Of a stretch of DNA of 64,000 bases, positions 16,025 to 28,778 are shown piece after piece. The stretch's first letter is position 1. Every line of letters begins with the position of its first letter. The notes below the pieces were generated by a model. The model made no database searches and was not told the DNA's origin. It worked only from the letters and a program-made list of their open reading frames with translations. This DNA is from Candidatus Epulonipiscium sp. (GTDB lineage: Bacteria; Bacillota; Clostridia; Lachnospirales; Defluviitaleaceae). The translations under genes were made by a program, and so were the position numbers. The DNA lies in assembly GCA_012519205.1 (NCBI GenBank), contig JAAYQR010000022.1, forward strand, positions 1-64,000, written 5' to 3'.

Positions 16025-17038
16025 CTATCTAATGTATTCTTCCTGTTTTTTATTACCTGACATAAATTCTACATAGCGACCTGTCCCTATAGCTACACAA
16101 GAAACTGCTTCTTCTGCAATAATTACATTGATGCCTGTCTTTTCTTTTATGAGTTTATCAAGACCATAAAGTAGCCCTCCTCCTCCGGTCATCACAATAC
16201 CTCTATCTGAAATATCTGCTGCTAATTCCGGTGGAGTTTTTTCTAATACTGCATGAACTGCCTCTACGATATTAGAAACAGGTTCCTGTAGAGCCTCTAA
16301 CATTTCTTCTGAGGATACATTGATTGTTTTTGGGAGCCCCGTAATTAGATTTCTTCCCCTTACATCCATGGAAACAGGCTGAGTTCTTTCATAAGCCGTT
16401 CCCACATTTACCTTAAGGTCTTCTGCTGTTCTTTCTCCTATTAGGACATTATGTTTCTTCCTCATATACCGTACAATTGCTTCATCAAAATTATCTCCTG
16501 CTATTTTTAATGAAGAACTAACAACGGAACCTCCTAAGGAAATAACTGCAATATCAGTGGTTCCTCCACCAATATCTACAATCATACTTCCACAAGCCCG
16601 TCCTATATCTATGCCTGCTCCTATAGCAGCAGCAATAGGTTCTTCAATAACAAATACTTGTCTTGCCCCTGCCTGTTTGGTTGCATCTTCCACTGCCCTT
16701 CTTTCAACTTCTGTTACACCGCTTGGAACACATACTGCAATACGAGGTTTTAAAAGGAGTCTTCGCCCTACGGCTTTTTGGATAAAATATTTTAACATTT
16801 TTTCCGTTACATCATAATCAGAAATTACCCCTTGTCTTAAAGGTCTAATGGCTACGATATTGCCAGGTGTTCGTCCTAGCATCCTTCTTGCTTCTTCTCC
16901 AACTGCTAAGATGGTCTTATTATTATTATCGATGGCTACAACTGCTGGTTCTTGTAATACTATGCCTTGTCCTTTTATATATACAAGAACACTTGCCGTT
17001 CCAAGGTCTATACCTATATCTGTTCCAAACATGCTCAT
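16025..17038 (-). CDS. mbl: MreB-family rod-shape filament protein Mbl
   Basis: 337 residues, actin-like ATPase that guides lateral wall synthesis at the inner face of the membrane. Motifs: GTDIGIDLGTASVLVYIKG (phosphate 1), IVDIGGGTTDIAVISLGG near 160 (phosphate 2), and GIVMTGGGGLLYGLDKLI near 285 (adenosine). It is called Mbl and not MreB because it lies between spoIIID and flhO-flhP, as mbl does in B. subtilis, and no mreC/mreD follows. Confidence 0.9.
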   Translation of the reverse strand: MSMFGTDIGIDLGTASVLVYIKGQGIVLQEPAVVAIDNNNKTILAVGEEARRMLGRTPGNIVAIRPLRQGVISDYDVTEKMLKYFIQKAVGRRLLLKPRIAVCVPSGVTEVERRAVEDATKQAGARQVFVIEEPIAAAIGAGIDIGRACGSMIVDIGGGTTDIAVISLGGSVVSSSLKIAGDNFDEAIVRYMRKKHNVLIGERTAEDLKVNVGTAYERTQPVSMDVRGRNLITGLPKTINVSSEEMLEALQEPVSNIVEAVHAVLEKTPPELAADISDRGIVMTGGGGLLYGLDKLIKEKTGINVIIAEEAVSCVAIGTGRYVEFMSGNKKQEEYIR

Positions 17039-17181
17039 TCTCCTTTTTCTCTCTATTATGTTATCGACATATAATGCTTATTCCATTATAAGAAATTCTT
17101 TCCCATTTTTTGCCGCTATATGCCTTTTATTTCTATTATATATAACTTAGTTAAATTATTCAAAGGGTTTTCACATAAAAA

Positions 17182-17508
17182 TTATGTAAAATTATATCGA
17201 TAAAATAAAAAGGCGCCAAAGCGCCTTTTTATTTTATCCAATTCTTTTTTTGTTTTTTCTGTTATTCCCAAATATTTTTCTTTGGTTGCCAAACCACCTC
17301 TAAGGTGTCTTTCTGCTTTATTAAATTCCAAAACCTTTCTTGCCTGTATGGCTAGTTTAGGATTTATTTTTTCCAATCGTTCCGTAACATCTTTATGAAC
17401 GGTACTTTTACTAATTCCGAACTTCTTTGCTGTTTCTCTTACAGTAGCATTAGAACCTATGATATACTTCGCTACTTCTATGGCTCTTTCTTCAATATAC
17501 CCTTTCAA
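17182..17508 (-). CDS. spoIIID: Sporulation transcription factor SpoIIID
   Basis: 108 residues. SpoIIID is the mother-cell DNA-binding regulator that modifies the sigma-E regulon. The helix-turn-helix ATVRETAKKFGISKSTVHKDVTERL (about 21-45) and AERHLRGGLATKEKYLG (about 65-82) are diagnostic. B. subtilis SpoIIID has 93 residues; here the last 15 or so (from KIKRRFGAF) are encoded by a perfect terminator-like hairpin, an unusual overlap. It precedes mbl, as in Bacillus. Confidence 0.93.
   Translation of the reverse strand: MKGYIEERAIEVAKYIIGSNATVRETAKKFGISKSTVHKDVTERLEKINPKLAIQARKVLEFNKAERHLRGGLATKEKYLGITEKTKKELDKIKRRFGAFLFYRYNFT
17199..17238 (-). terminator. Terminator overlapping the spoIIID coding end
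   Basis: Perfect 18-bp stem (GATAAAATAAAAAGGCGC and its complement) with a 4-base loop. It lies inside the spoIIID frame, whose stop is at 17184-17182. The T-rich strand on both sides makes it able to work in either direction. Confidence 0.75.
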
Positions 17509-17540
17509 AAGATGGCCCCCCTTAACACAACTCTTGTTTA

Positions 17541-17570
17541 ATATATATGTTAAGGAAGGTCACTTTATGA
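17541..17570 (-). promoter_or_regulatory. Possible sigma-E promoter before spoIIID
   Basis: Minus strand TCATAAA, 14 bases, CATATATAT, loosely like the sigma-E boxes (ATA-type -35, CATACA-type -10). spoIIID is a sigma-E gene in B. subtilis. The match is weak. Confidence 0.35.
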
Positions 17571-17585
17571 TTTTAGTATTTAATT

Positions 17586-18431
17586 TTATTCACTTAATAA
17601 TTCTTTTGGATTAACTGGTTTTCCGTCTTTCATCACCTGAAAATACACATGTTGACCTAGTAAAACAGAGTATTTTGTAGGAGAACCAATTTCCCCTATA
17701 ACTTGTCCCTCTTCTACAATCTGATCTTGTTGTACGGAAACATCTTTCTGCAATTGACCATAGATAGTTCTCCAGCCGTTTCCGTGATTGATAACTACTG
17801 TAATACCTGTTTCTGGATCTTTTTTAATCACTTCCACTTTTCCTTTTGCCACTGCCTTTACTTTTGATTCTTCAGAAGGCGCAATACAAACAGCAGGATG
17901 AACTTTATATTCTTCTAAAGTTTTATCATAAACCAATTTATCAGAACTATAATCCATTACAATTTCACCCGATACTGGCCATAATATGTTGGTTGCTTCA
18001 CTAAATGAAAAGGTTTCCTGAGCTTCTTCATCTGGTTCAGGGACTTCAACTTTAGCTATAACTTCTTCTCCTTGGGAATGCTTTACCTCTTCTTTATTTT
18101 CTTGAGCTGACTTATTAGATACCACTGTAACCGTCCCTTGCTCTTCATCAGTAGGATTATCTTCTACTATTGCAACTCCCGCGCCTTCTGCTTCCTCCTC
18201 TGTAATTTCCAAATCATTCTGATAGGCATTAATCGTACCTACATCCTCCAAATCATAGTCTCCAAACTCCTCGTTTAAATCAATAGAATTTTCTTCGTTT
18301 AACTTGTCTAAAACCTTTTTATTATTTTTAGTCATAACTGAGGTTGTTCCGATTATCGTTAGAATACATAAGAATAAAATGCCATAATAACTCTTCTTAT
18401 TTAGATACATCCAAAATTTATTATTTTTCAT
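17586..18431 (-). CDS. spoIIQ: SpoIIQ-like M23/LytM sporulation protein
   Basis: 281 residues. SpoIIQ sits in the forespore membrane and joins SpoIIIAH across the intermembrane space. One membrane segment lies near 15-32, then an acidic linker (about 40-130), then a LytM/M23 domain (about 150-275). The zinc site is incomplete: the first motif is H-P-A-V-C (Asp position is Cys) and the second is QHVYF (HxH becomes HVY), so the peptidase is probably inactive. The ATG at 18431 has GGAGG eight bases upstream. It lies between spoIID and spoIIID. Confidence 0.85.
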   Translation of the reverse strand: MKNNKFWMYLNKKSYYGILFLCILTIIGTTSVMTKNNKKVLDKLNEENSIDLNEEFGDYDLEDVGTINAYQNDLEITEEEAEGAGVAIVEDNPTDEEQGTVTVVSNKSAQENKEEVKHSQGEEVIAKVEVPEPDEEAQETFSFSEATNILWPVSGEIVMDYSSDKLVYDKTLEEYKVHPAVCIAPSEESKVKAVAKGKVEVIKKDPETGITVVINHGNGWRTIYGQLQKDVSVQQDQIVEEGQVIGEIGSPTKYSVLLGQHVYFQVMKDGKPVNPKELLSE

Positions 18432-18473
18432 TGTATCCACCTCCGTTAATAGTATAACCGAAGGTAATTTAAC

Positions 18474-19475
18474 CTATTCATCATTCAAAATATTTTCATC
18501 GTAATCCTTTATTTCTTTAATTATAATCCCATTATAATAATGGTTTAGAATTTCTTTATAAGTCCTTCCTTCTTTAGCCATATAATTAGCACCATATTGA
18601 CTCATTCCTGCCCCGTGACCATACCCCTTGGTTGCAAATATAATATTTTCTCCTTCTTCTTTAAGAATAAAGGCGCTAGATTTAAGTTTAAATATTTCTC
18701 TTGCTTCCTCTCCGGTTAATATCTTATTTCCGATTTGAATATATTTGATATATCCTCCACTGCTTCTTTCTACAATTTGAATTTGCCCCACAAGGTCTTG
18801 AATAATAATATCGGGATACCTTGTTAGGAGGATTTCAATTACATCCTCTTTTTTAATTTTTTTCTCCTCTTCAAAGGCTGGAGCCTGCTTATCCCCATCA
18901 CTTTCCACACTTTGAAGGTATGGAACATCTGCTTGCCATACATCCTTAGCACTTTGGGTCATCCCTGCACTGGTAGAATGAAAAACTGCTTCGATGGGCT
19001 CTTCCTCATAAAACATAACTTGCCCCTTGGTATCTTCTACTGCCCTTGTTATTTTCTCATAATATGTATAAAAATTTTCTCCCCACTTTTCTTTTAATTC
19101 GTCGATACTTAAATATGCCTGTCCTTTAGAAGGTTCTGTTGATATATCTGCCACATTATCCTTATTTTTATCCATTTTTTTAACTGCATAGGTCCTTGCA
19201 GCTACTGCCTGGGCTTTTAGGGCTTCTATTTCAAATAATGCAGGCATTTCTGCGGCTAATACGCCTTTTATGTAATCTTCAAATTCAATATTATTAGTTT
19301 TACCAGTCTTTTCATCTAATACCCTGATAATCATTTTGTTTTCATTGATATCATCCATTTTACTTTTTACCATCGGCTGATTTATTTTATTTTCACCCAC
19401 TATGGATGTAATAAAGGCAGGTATCCCTATTATTGCCAAAAAAACCATCAAAAAAAGCCCTCCAAACTTTTTCAA
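18474..19475 (-). CDS. spoIID: Stage II sporulation protein D, peptidoglycan lytic enzyme
   Basis: 333 residues. SpoIID is a membrane-anchored lytic transglycosylase for septal peptidoglycan thinning and engulfment. An N-terminal membrane anchor (about 5-25) is followed by the core motif EDYIKGVLAAEMPALFEIEA-LKAQAVAARTYA (about 67-98), whose first glutamate in AAEMP is the expected catalytic residue, then QAYLSI and GYGHGAGMSQYGAN near 290. The start is TTG (19475) with GGGGGG five bases upstream. It lies next to spoIIQ and murA, as in Bacillus. Confidence 0.93.
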   Translation of the reverse strand: MKKFGGLFLMVFLAIIGIPAFITSIVGENKINQPMVKSKMDDINENKMIIRVLDEKTGKTNNIEFEDYIKGVLAAEMPALFEIEALKAQAVAARTYAVKKMDKNKDNVADISTEPSKGQAYLSIDELKEKWGENFYTYYEKITRAVEDTKGQVMFYEEEPIEAVFHSTSAGMTQSAKDVWQADVPYLQSVESDGDKQAPAFEEEKKIKKEDVIEILLTRYPDIIIQDLVGQIQIVERSSGGYIKYIQIGNKILTGEEAREIFKLKSSAFILKEEGENIIFATKGYGHGAGMSQYGANYMAKEGRTYKEILNHYYNGIIIKEIKDYDENILNDE

Positions 19476-19633
19476 ATTATCCCCCCTGTGAATTTGGCGT
19501 CAATTAATTTGAGAATGACATAAAATGAATATCTATTAGAAAATCAAATCCTTTACCACATTTAGAGTAACAAACATTCTTATGTGATATGTCTTTTATA
19601 TTTATATGTATTAAAAAGTAATCCCATTACAAT

Positions 19634-19674
19634 AAATAACCCACAGAAATTTGTCTTTTCTGTAGGTTATTTTA
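19634..19674 (-). terminator. murA terminator
   Basis: Minus strand AATAACC-ACAGAAA, a 9-base loop, TTTCTGT-GGTTATT, followed by T-rich sequence, just after the murA stop. The 19476-19633 stretch before spoIID is A/T-rich and shows no clear promoter. Confidence 0.65.
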
Positions 19675-19701
19675 CTTTTTCTATATTTGCACCTAGAGCT
19701 T

Positions 19702-20922
19702 TTAGTTTTTTTCCATCTCGGAATACCCACGTTCTACATGATAGATATCACTGATTTCTGTCGTTTCATCGGCAGCCAAGGCACATAGTATTAAGGATGC
19801 TCCAGCCCTCAAATCAGTGGCCTTAACTTGGGTTCCTGTAAGCTTGTTAACCCCGTCTATTATGGCACTTCTACTTTCTATCTTAATCTGTGCACCCATT
19901 CTTTTTAATTCTCCAACATGCATGAATCTATTTTCAAAAACTGTTTCTATAACCATGCTTGTTCCCTCGGCTACGCTTAATAAACTCATAAAAGGTGCCT
20001 GCATATCTGTCGGAAATCCTGGATAAGGAAGTGTCTTAACGTCTGCGGCCCTTATATCTTTTTCACCACATACCCTTATTCCTTTATCTGTTTCATATAT
20101 ATCTATATTACATTCCTTAAGTTTTGCAATGATGGGTTTTAGATGATCACTTACTATATTTTCGATAAATATGTTTCCTCTTGTAATAGCAGCTGCAATC
20201 ATAAAAGTTCCTGCTTCAATCCTATCGGGTATGACACAGTGATTTGTTCCCGTAAGTTTATTAACTCCATTTATTTTGATGGAATCCGTGCCTGCACCTC
20301 TTATATCTGCTCCCATGGCATTTAAGTAATTTGCAAGATCGACTATCTCAGGTTCTACTGCTGCATTTTCTATTATAGTTGTGCCTTCTGCAAATACTGC
20401 CGACATCATAATGTTTTCTGTAGCACCTACACTAGGAAAATCCAGATAAATTTTAGCTCCTGTTAATTTTTTAGCATAAGCTTCAACATATCCATTTTGT
20501 TGAGATATCTCTGCACCTAAAGCAGCAAATCCTTTTAGATGGAGATCTACAGGTCTGCTTCCTATAGCACAACCTCCTGGAAGGGGGATTTTAGCTTTTC
20601 CTACTCTAGCAAGGAGGGGTCCCATTACCAAAAACGATGCTCTCATTTGACTTACTAAATCGTAGGGAGCCTCATGTTCAATAATATTGTCACTATTAAT
20701 CTCTATTTCAGACTTCGTTTTACTCCATTTAATATTTGCCCCTAGATATTGGAGCAATTGCTGCATGATAACTACATCTTTTAAGAATGGAACGTCTCCG
20801 ACTTTACTCTTACCCTCTGCAAGAAGTGAAGCTGCTAATATAGGCAGTACAGAATTTTTGGATCCACTTATTTTAACATTTCCTCTTAGGGATGGACTTT
20901 TTTGAATAATAAATTTTGCCAA
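19702..20922 (-). CDS. murA: UDP-N-acetylglucosamine 1-carboxyvinyltransferase
   Basis: 406 residues, first committed step of peptidoglycan synthesis: transfer of enolpyruvate to UDP-GlcNAc. The N-terminal SGSKNSVLPILAASLL, the active-site loop PLPGGCAIGSRPVDLH with the catalytic cysteine near 115, and GYPGFPTDMQAP near 300 identify it. It follows ywmB by 15 bases and comes before spoIID, the murAA position of B. subtilis. The cysteine means it should be sensitive to fosfomycin-type inhibition. Confidence 0.95.
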   Translation of the reverse strand: MAKFIIQKSPSLRGNVKISGSKNSVLPILAASLLAEGKSKVGDVPFLKDVVIMQQLLQYLGANIKWSKTKSEIEINSDNIIEHEAPYDLVSQMRASFLVMGPLLARVGKAKIPLPGGCAIGSRPVDLHLKGFAALGAEISQQNGYVEAYAKKLTGAKIYLDFPSVGATENIMMSAVFAEGTTIIENAAVEPEIVDLANYLNAMGADIRGAGTDSIKINGVNKLTGTNHCVIPDRIEAGTFMIAAAITRGNIFIENIVSDHLKPIIAKLKECNIDIYETDKGIRVCGEKDIRAADVKTLPYPGFPTDMQAPFMSLLSVAEGTSMVIETVFENRFMHVGELKRMGAQIKIESRSAIIDGVNKLTGTQVKATDLRAGASLILCALAADETTEISDIYHVERGYSEMEKN

Positions 20923-20937
20923 TATGCTCTTTCCTTT

Positions 20938-21684
20938 CTAGTAGTCTACTATAATCACAGGAGTTGCTAAATAAACATAGGTCTTTTTTTCATAATCACT
21001 ATACCGGAATGCACAATTTATATTAATTTTTTTATCATTGGAAATTAGCCAATCATCTATTAGTTTAGTATAGCCATAAACACTATAAATCTCGTCTGTT
21101 TCATATGTTTCTTCTATTTTTGCCCCTAAGTTTTTTAATATATCTAGAGCAATAGTTTGTTTTTTTTCTTTTGTTAGTTTACCATCTTTATTACCTGTAA
21201 GAGTAATATTGGTTGTGGGCTTAATATCATTTTCCTCAAATATCTTATCGATACTTTGTTTTAAATAAGGTATACTTTCATATTGACCATATAAAGTAAT
21301 ATCAACTATTATATAGGTATTTGTAGTATTTTCTTTTTCGTATTTAATGGATTCTAGTTTAACTGTGGTCTTTGCGTTCTTAGATGCCTTAGTCATCGTT
21401 ATTTCTTTAAATATATCACTATCTTTTTCATCTGTTATAGTTGTATCATATATTCCCAAGGAATCAGTTATCGTTTCTGCCATATACTTCATCTCTTCTA
21501 TACTAGAAAATGACTGGTTCAAAAGTCCCCAACTATTTAAATTGATTTGTATTGTTTCGAATTCTGAATTAAGAAAAGCTGCTATGAAAGTTTCTTCTCC
21601 ATTTTTATTGTTTCCCATTTGTAAAAAAGCTACACTATAAACAATTACTAAAATAGATAAAAAAATGATAGCCTTTTTTTTCAT
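20938..21684 (-). CDS. ywmB: YwmB-family secreted protein of unknown function
   Basis: 248 residues with an N-terminal signal or anchor (MKKKAIIFLSILVIVYSVAFL) and an extracytoplasmic body containing NITLTGNKDGKLTKEKKQTIALDILKNLGAK, typical of the YwmB (DUF1779) family. Function is not known. The ATG at 21684 has GGGAGG seven bases upstream; earlier starts overlap that site. Its place between the atp operon and murA is as in Bacillus, and it is probably co-transcribed with murA. Confidence 0.8.
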   Translation of the reverse strand: MKKKAIIFLSILVIVYSVAFLQMGNNKNGEETFIAAFLNSEFETIQINLNSWGLLNQSFSSIEEMKYMAETITDSLGIYDTTITDEKDSDIFKEITMTKASKNAKTTVKLESIKYEKENTTNTYIIVDITLYGQYESIPYLKQSIDKIFEENDIKPTTNITLTGNKDGKLTKEKKQTIALDILKNLGAKIEETYETDEIYSVYGYTKLIDDWLISNDKKININCAFRYSDYEKKTYVYLATPVIIVDY

Positions 21685-21781
21685 TTTCATTCCTCCCACC
21701 CTATGATTTATTTAAAGTATGAACAGGTAGGAAAAATTTATTCATTTTTGAAAAGATTTACTAAAATAAAGTAAATTAAAT

Positions 21782-21800
21782 GGGCGCAATAAATGCGCCC
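21782..21800 (-). terminator. Terminator of the ATP synthase operon
   Basis: GGGCGCA/TGCGCCC with a 5-base loop, immediately after the atpC stop on the minus strand and followed by A/T-rich sequence. Confidence 0.7.
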
Positions 21801-22204
21801 TAATTATATTTACTCAATTCAAGTCTTACTAATGCTCTTTTTAAAGCACTTTCCGCCCTTGCTATGTTAATATTGGAAGTTTTAGAAGCTAACCTTTCTT
21901 CGGCTCTATGTTTTGAGGCTTCTGCCCTTGACTTATCTATTTCTTGGGGCCACTCTGCTGCATCGGCAAGAATTGTAATTCTATCCGGTTGAATCTCTGC
22001 AAAGCCTCCTATTAGAGATGCTTTCTTTTCTTTTTCTTCTTGTTTAATTCTAATTGTTCCAATAGAAACAATAGTGGTTAAGGGGGTGTGGTTAGGCAAT
22101 ACCCCTATATCTCCCTGAATCGTCCTGAAAATTGCCATATCCACTTCATCATCAAAAAATCTTTTATCCGGTGTTATAATTTGGAGCTTAATTTTTTTTG
22201 CCAT
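21800..22204 (-). CDS. atpC: ATP synthase F1 epsilon subunit
   Basis: 134 residues. The epsilon subunit couples the rotor to F1 and can inhibit ATP hydrolysis. The N-terminal beta domain shows LQIITPDKRFFDDEVDMAIFRT and GDIGVLPNHTPLTT; the C-terminal helical hairpin contains RAEERLASK and RAESALKRALVRLELS. It is the last atp gene, separated from atpD by about 100 bases that carry a dispersed-repeat arm. Confidence 0.95.
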   Translation of the reverse strand: MAKKIKLQIITPDKRFFDDEVDMAIFRTIQGDIGVLPNHTPLTTIVSIGTIRIKQEEKEKKASLIGGFAEIQPDRITILADAAEWPQEIDKSRAEASKHRAEERLASKTSNINIARAESALKRALVRLELSKYN

Positions 22205-22267
22205 TTATTCACCACCCTACGACTTGCGGCATTAAATAAGTTGTAAAACAGTTGCAATGTTGGGGTA

Positions 22268-22293
22268 AGATCCTTCGCTGCACCCAGGATGAC
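22268..22293. repeat. Dispersed repeat, single arm
   Basis: AGATCCTTCGCTGCACCCAGGATGAC matches the left arm of the repeat at 13945 with a few changes. It lies between atpD and atpC, inside the operon. Confidence 0.55.
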
Positions 22294-22306
22294 CATAGGA
22301 ATATAA

Positions 22307-23710
<1,404 letters not shown>

Positions 23711-23735
23711 TCACTCCTTCATTCATTTACCACCT

Positions 23736-24593
23736 TTATTTTAAAGCCTCCGAACCACCTACTATTTCTGTTATCTCTTGTGTTATTTCTGCTTGACGGG
23801 CTCTATTGTATTGAACTGTTAATCTTTCGATTATATCTTTCGCATTTTCTGTTGCTGAATCCATGGCAGTCATTCTTGCCCCCTGTTCACTGGCAGCAGA
23901 TTCAACCATAGCTCCAAAAATAACACTCTTTATATATTTTGGAATAACATAATCCAATACTCCCTCCGGGGAAGGTTCGTAATCCATAAGGGCGGCCCTC
24001 TTATTTTGTGCTTCCCCAAAATCAGAAATATCCACAGGCAATAACTTCATTATTTCAGGTTCTTGATTAATAGTTGATTTAAACGCAGTATATACCAAAT
24101 AGACTTCATCTATTTCCTGTTTTTTGTATAATTCTAATACGATTTCCCCTATTCTTGCTGCGTGGAAATACTTAGGTTCTTCTGAAATCCCTAGGTATGA
24201 GTCATGTATAGTATATGCTCTCCTACTAAAGTAGTCCCTTGCCCTTCTTCCGACCGTTATAACTTCTAGGTTTTCCTTTTTCTTCATATGCTGCAGGGCA
24301 AGTCTAGATACATTAATATTGTATCCCCCAGCTAATCCCCTATCAGAAGTCATAACAATATACATTGTTTTTTTTACTTCTCTTTCTCTTAGGTAGGGGT
24401 GTGTAATCCCCTTACTACCATTTACAATAGAGGAAATGCTACTTTTCATTTTATTAAAAAACGGTCTTGTTTCTTCTAAGTTTCTTCTAGCCTTTTGCAT
24501 CTTAGCTGTAGCTACTAATTTCATTGCCTTTGTTATTTGGCTGGTGCTATCAACACTTTTGATCCGTCTTCTTATATCTCGTATGGAGGCCAC
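23736..24593 (-). CDS. atpG: ATP synthase F1 gamma subunit
   Basis: 285 residues. Central shaft of F1. The N-terminal MASIRDIRRRIKSVDSTSQI-TKAMKLVATAK and the C-terminal ASEQGARMTAMDSATENAKD-IIERLTVQYNRARQAEITQEI blocks are the two long coiled-coil helices; MTSDRGLAGGYN lies near 85. It begins 15 bases after atpA. Confidence 0.97.
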   Translation of the reverse strand: MASIRDIRRRIKSVDSTSQITKAMKLVATAKMQKARRNLEETRPFFNKMKSSISSIVNGSKGITHPYLREREVKKTMYIVMTSDRGLAGGYNINVSRLALQHMKKKENLEVITVGRRARDYFSRRAYTIHDSYLGISEEPKYFHAARIGEIVLELYKKQEIDEVYLVYTAFKSTINQEPEIMKLLPVDISDFGEAQNKRAALMDYEPSPEGVLDYVIPKYIKSVIFGAMVESAASEQGARMTAMDSATENAKDIIERLTVQYNRARQAEITQEITEIVGGSEALK

Positions 24594-24608
24594 TATGACA
24601 CCCCTTTG

Positions 24609-26672
<2,064 letters not shown>

Positions 26673-26685
<13 letters not shown>

Positions 26686-27203
26686 GACACATCCCCCATC
26701 TTAGAAATTGCCTCTTCAACTAAATCCCTATGTTTTATATCATCTATGGAAGATGCAACAAATTTCCCTGCCATCAATGAAGATACTTCTATAATTTGCT
26801 TTCTTACTTCATCTTTAACTTTAGCTTTTTCTCTTTCTATTTCTATTAGGGCTCTATTCCTTATGATTTCAGATTCTTTTCTTGCTTCTTCTAAAATACC
26901 GGTTTCCTTTTGGAGAGCCTTTTGTCTTGCTTCTTTTAAAATATTATCTGCTTCTTGTTGAATTTCTTTTAATTTAGTTTCATATTCAACTTTTAATTTT
27001 AATGCTTTTTCTTCTTCTGCCTTGGCGTTTTCTACTTGTTCCTTTATTCTTTCTGTACGCTTTTCCATGAAATCACTTAGTGGCTTAAATAGGAGCTTAC
27101 TAAGTATAAAAAACAAAATAAGCGTATTAATCAGCTGCCCCCCTGCAGAAAATAAAAATTGTTTACCAAATTCAAGAAAACTTCCACCTAAATTACCACC
27201 CAA
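26673..27203 (-). CDS. atpF: ATP synthase F0 b subunit
   Basis: 176 residues. Peripheral stalk: one membrane helix near 15-38 (QLINTLILFFILSKLLFKPL) followed by a long charged coiled coil (about 45-140) with FMEKRTERIKEQVENAKAEE. Only one b-type gene is present, so the stalk is probably a homodimer. Confidence 0.95.
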
Positions 27204-27276
27204 GAGAAAATCCTCCTTTCTCCATCTTACAAAACAAGCATAATTAAAATAATTGAAGGGGTAATCCCCTTCAGTA

Positions 27277-27594
<318 letters not shown>

Positions 27595-27650
27595 TTATAA
27601 TAAATACTATATTTAATAATGCTAAATTCTTAAAGAAAATAGCAGAATTT

Positions 27651-28358
27651 CTACTCCTCAGTCGCAATAGAGCCAGATACAAAAATCATGCTTAACATGA
27701 CAAAAATAAATGCCTGCAAAACCCCTGCAAATATATCAAAATATATATGTAAAACTGCTGGGATACCTATTTTAAATATTCCTGGCAATGCGGCATATAT
27801 AAGACCCATAATAACAAGTCCTCCAGCTATATTACCAAATAAACGGAAGCTCAAGGATATCGGATTTGCCAACTCACCGATGATATTTAAGGGAAGAAGA
27901 AATGGCATGGGTTCTAAAAATCCTTTTAGATACCTTTTTATGCCCTGAGTCTTAATCCCGTAAAATTGAACCATGGTAAAGGTTGTTAATGCCATTACTG
28001 CAGTGGTGGCATAATCTGATGTGGGAGGTCTAAATCCAAGCAGTCCCCATAAATTAGAAAACAATATAAATAAAAACATGCTTCCATAAAAAGAGGCAAA
28101 TCTTTTATTATGTTCTCCCATAGTAGTTGAAGTAAATGAATCGAATATCTCAACAAATGCTTCTATCCCATTTTGAAATCCCTTAGGTATGGTTTCAAAA
28201 TTCTTAAGAGAATAACGAATAACTAGTGCAAGAATAATAAGAACTGCCATAACTATCCATGTACTTATCATACTTTGTGTAATATAAAATTCTTCGTTAC
28301 CTATATTGATTGGAATGACGTATTTGTTAGCAAAATCTAAGGTTTCCAAATTTACCAC
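27651..28358 (-). CDS. atpB: ATP synthase F0 a subunit
   Basis: 235 residues with about five or six membrane segments. It forms the ion half-channels against the c ring. The essential arginine lies in ANPISLSFRLFGNIAGG near 165-180; HIYFDIFAGVLQAFIFVMLS is the C-terminal signature. Position upstream of atpE is standard. Confidence 0.96.
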   Translation of the reverse strand: MVNLETLDFANKYVIPINIGNEEFYITQSMISTWIVMAVLIILALVIRYSLKNFETIPKGFQNGIEAFVEIFDSFTSTTMGEHNKRFASFYGSMFLFILFSNLWGLLGFRPPTSDYATTAVMALTTFTMVQFYGIKTQGIKRYLKGFLEPMPFLLPLNIIGELANPISLSFRLFGNIAGGLVIMGLIYAALPGIFKIGIPAVLHIYFDIFAGVLQAFIFVMLSMIFVSGSIATEE

Positions 28359-28420
28359 ACCCCTTTATCTGAAAAAATTCCATAATAATATGTAGTATTA
28401 CCTATAAAATTATTATCACT

Positions 28421-28774
28421 CTAATTTTTCTTTTTTTCACCTATAATCATTAAATAGGTAGAAGCTTTTAACGTAAGAAGGCCACTAACTACGCCTAGAA
28501 AACTAATGCTAGGTTCTAAGACAGCAATCATTAATATTATTGCAGTTAACACATATCTAATCATGTATTGAGCGATGGCATAATTTCGTGCTTTTTGTGG
28601 TGCCATCCTCACGGACCTTTTTACAGAGATATCCATAAGCCTTAATCTTAAAATACTAAATATAATCCCAAAGGCAAGGCCTTTTATCCAGGGTAACGGT
28701 TCATCTACAAAGAAGAGGCCTATAACCCCAACGATAATGCCAATACCCAGTATCTGAAGAATGAGCCGCTTCAT
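28421..28774 (-). CDS. atpI: ATP synthase subunit I family protein
   Basis: 117 residues with four hydrophobic segments (near 5-22, 28-45, 70-88, 90-108), the layout of the ATP synthase I-chain family (PF03899). AtpI proteins help assemble the c ring; they are weakly conserved. The call rests on the membrane layout, size and position between an AtpZ-like gene and atpB. Confidence 0.8.
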   Translation of the reverse strand: MKRLILQILGIGIIVGVIGLFFVDEPLPWIKGLAFGIIFSILRLRLMDISVKRSVRMAPQKARNYAIAQYMIRYVLTAIILMIAVLEPSISFLGVVSGLLTLKASTYLMIIGEKKKN

Positions 28775-28778
28775 TTTA

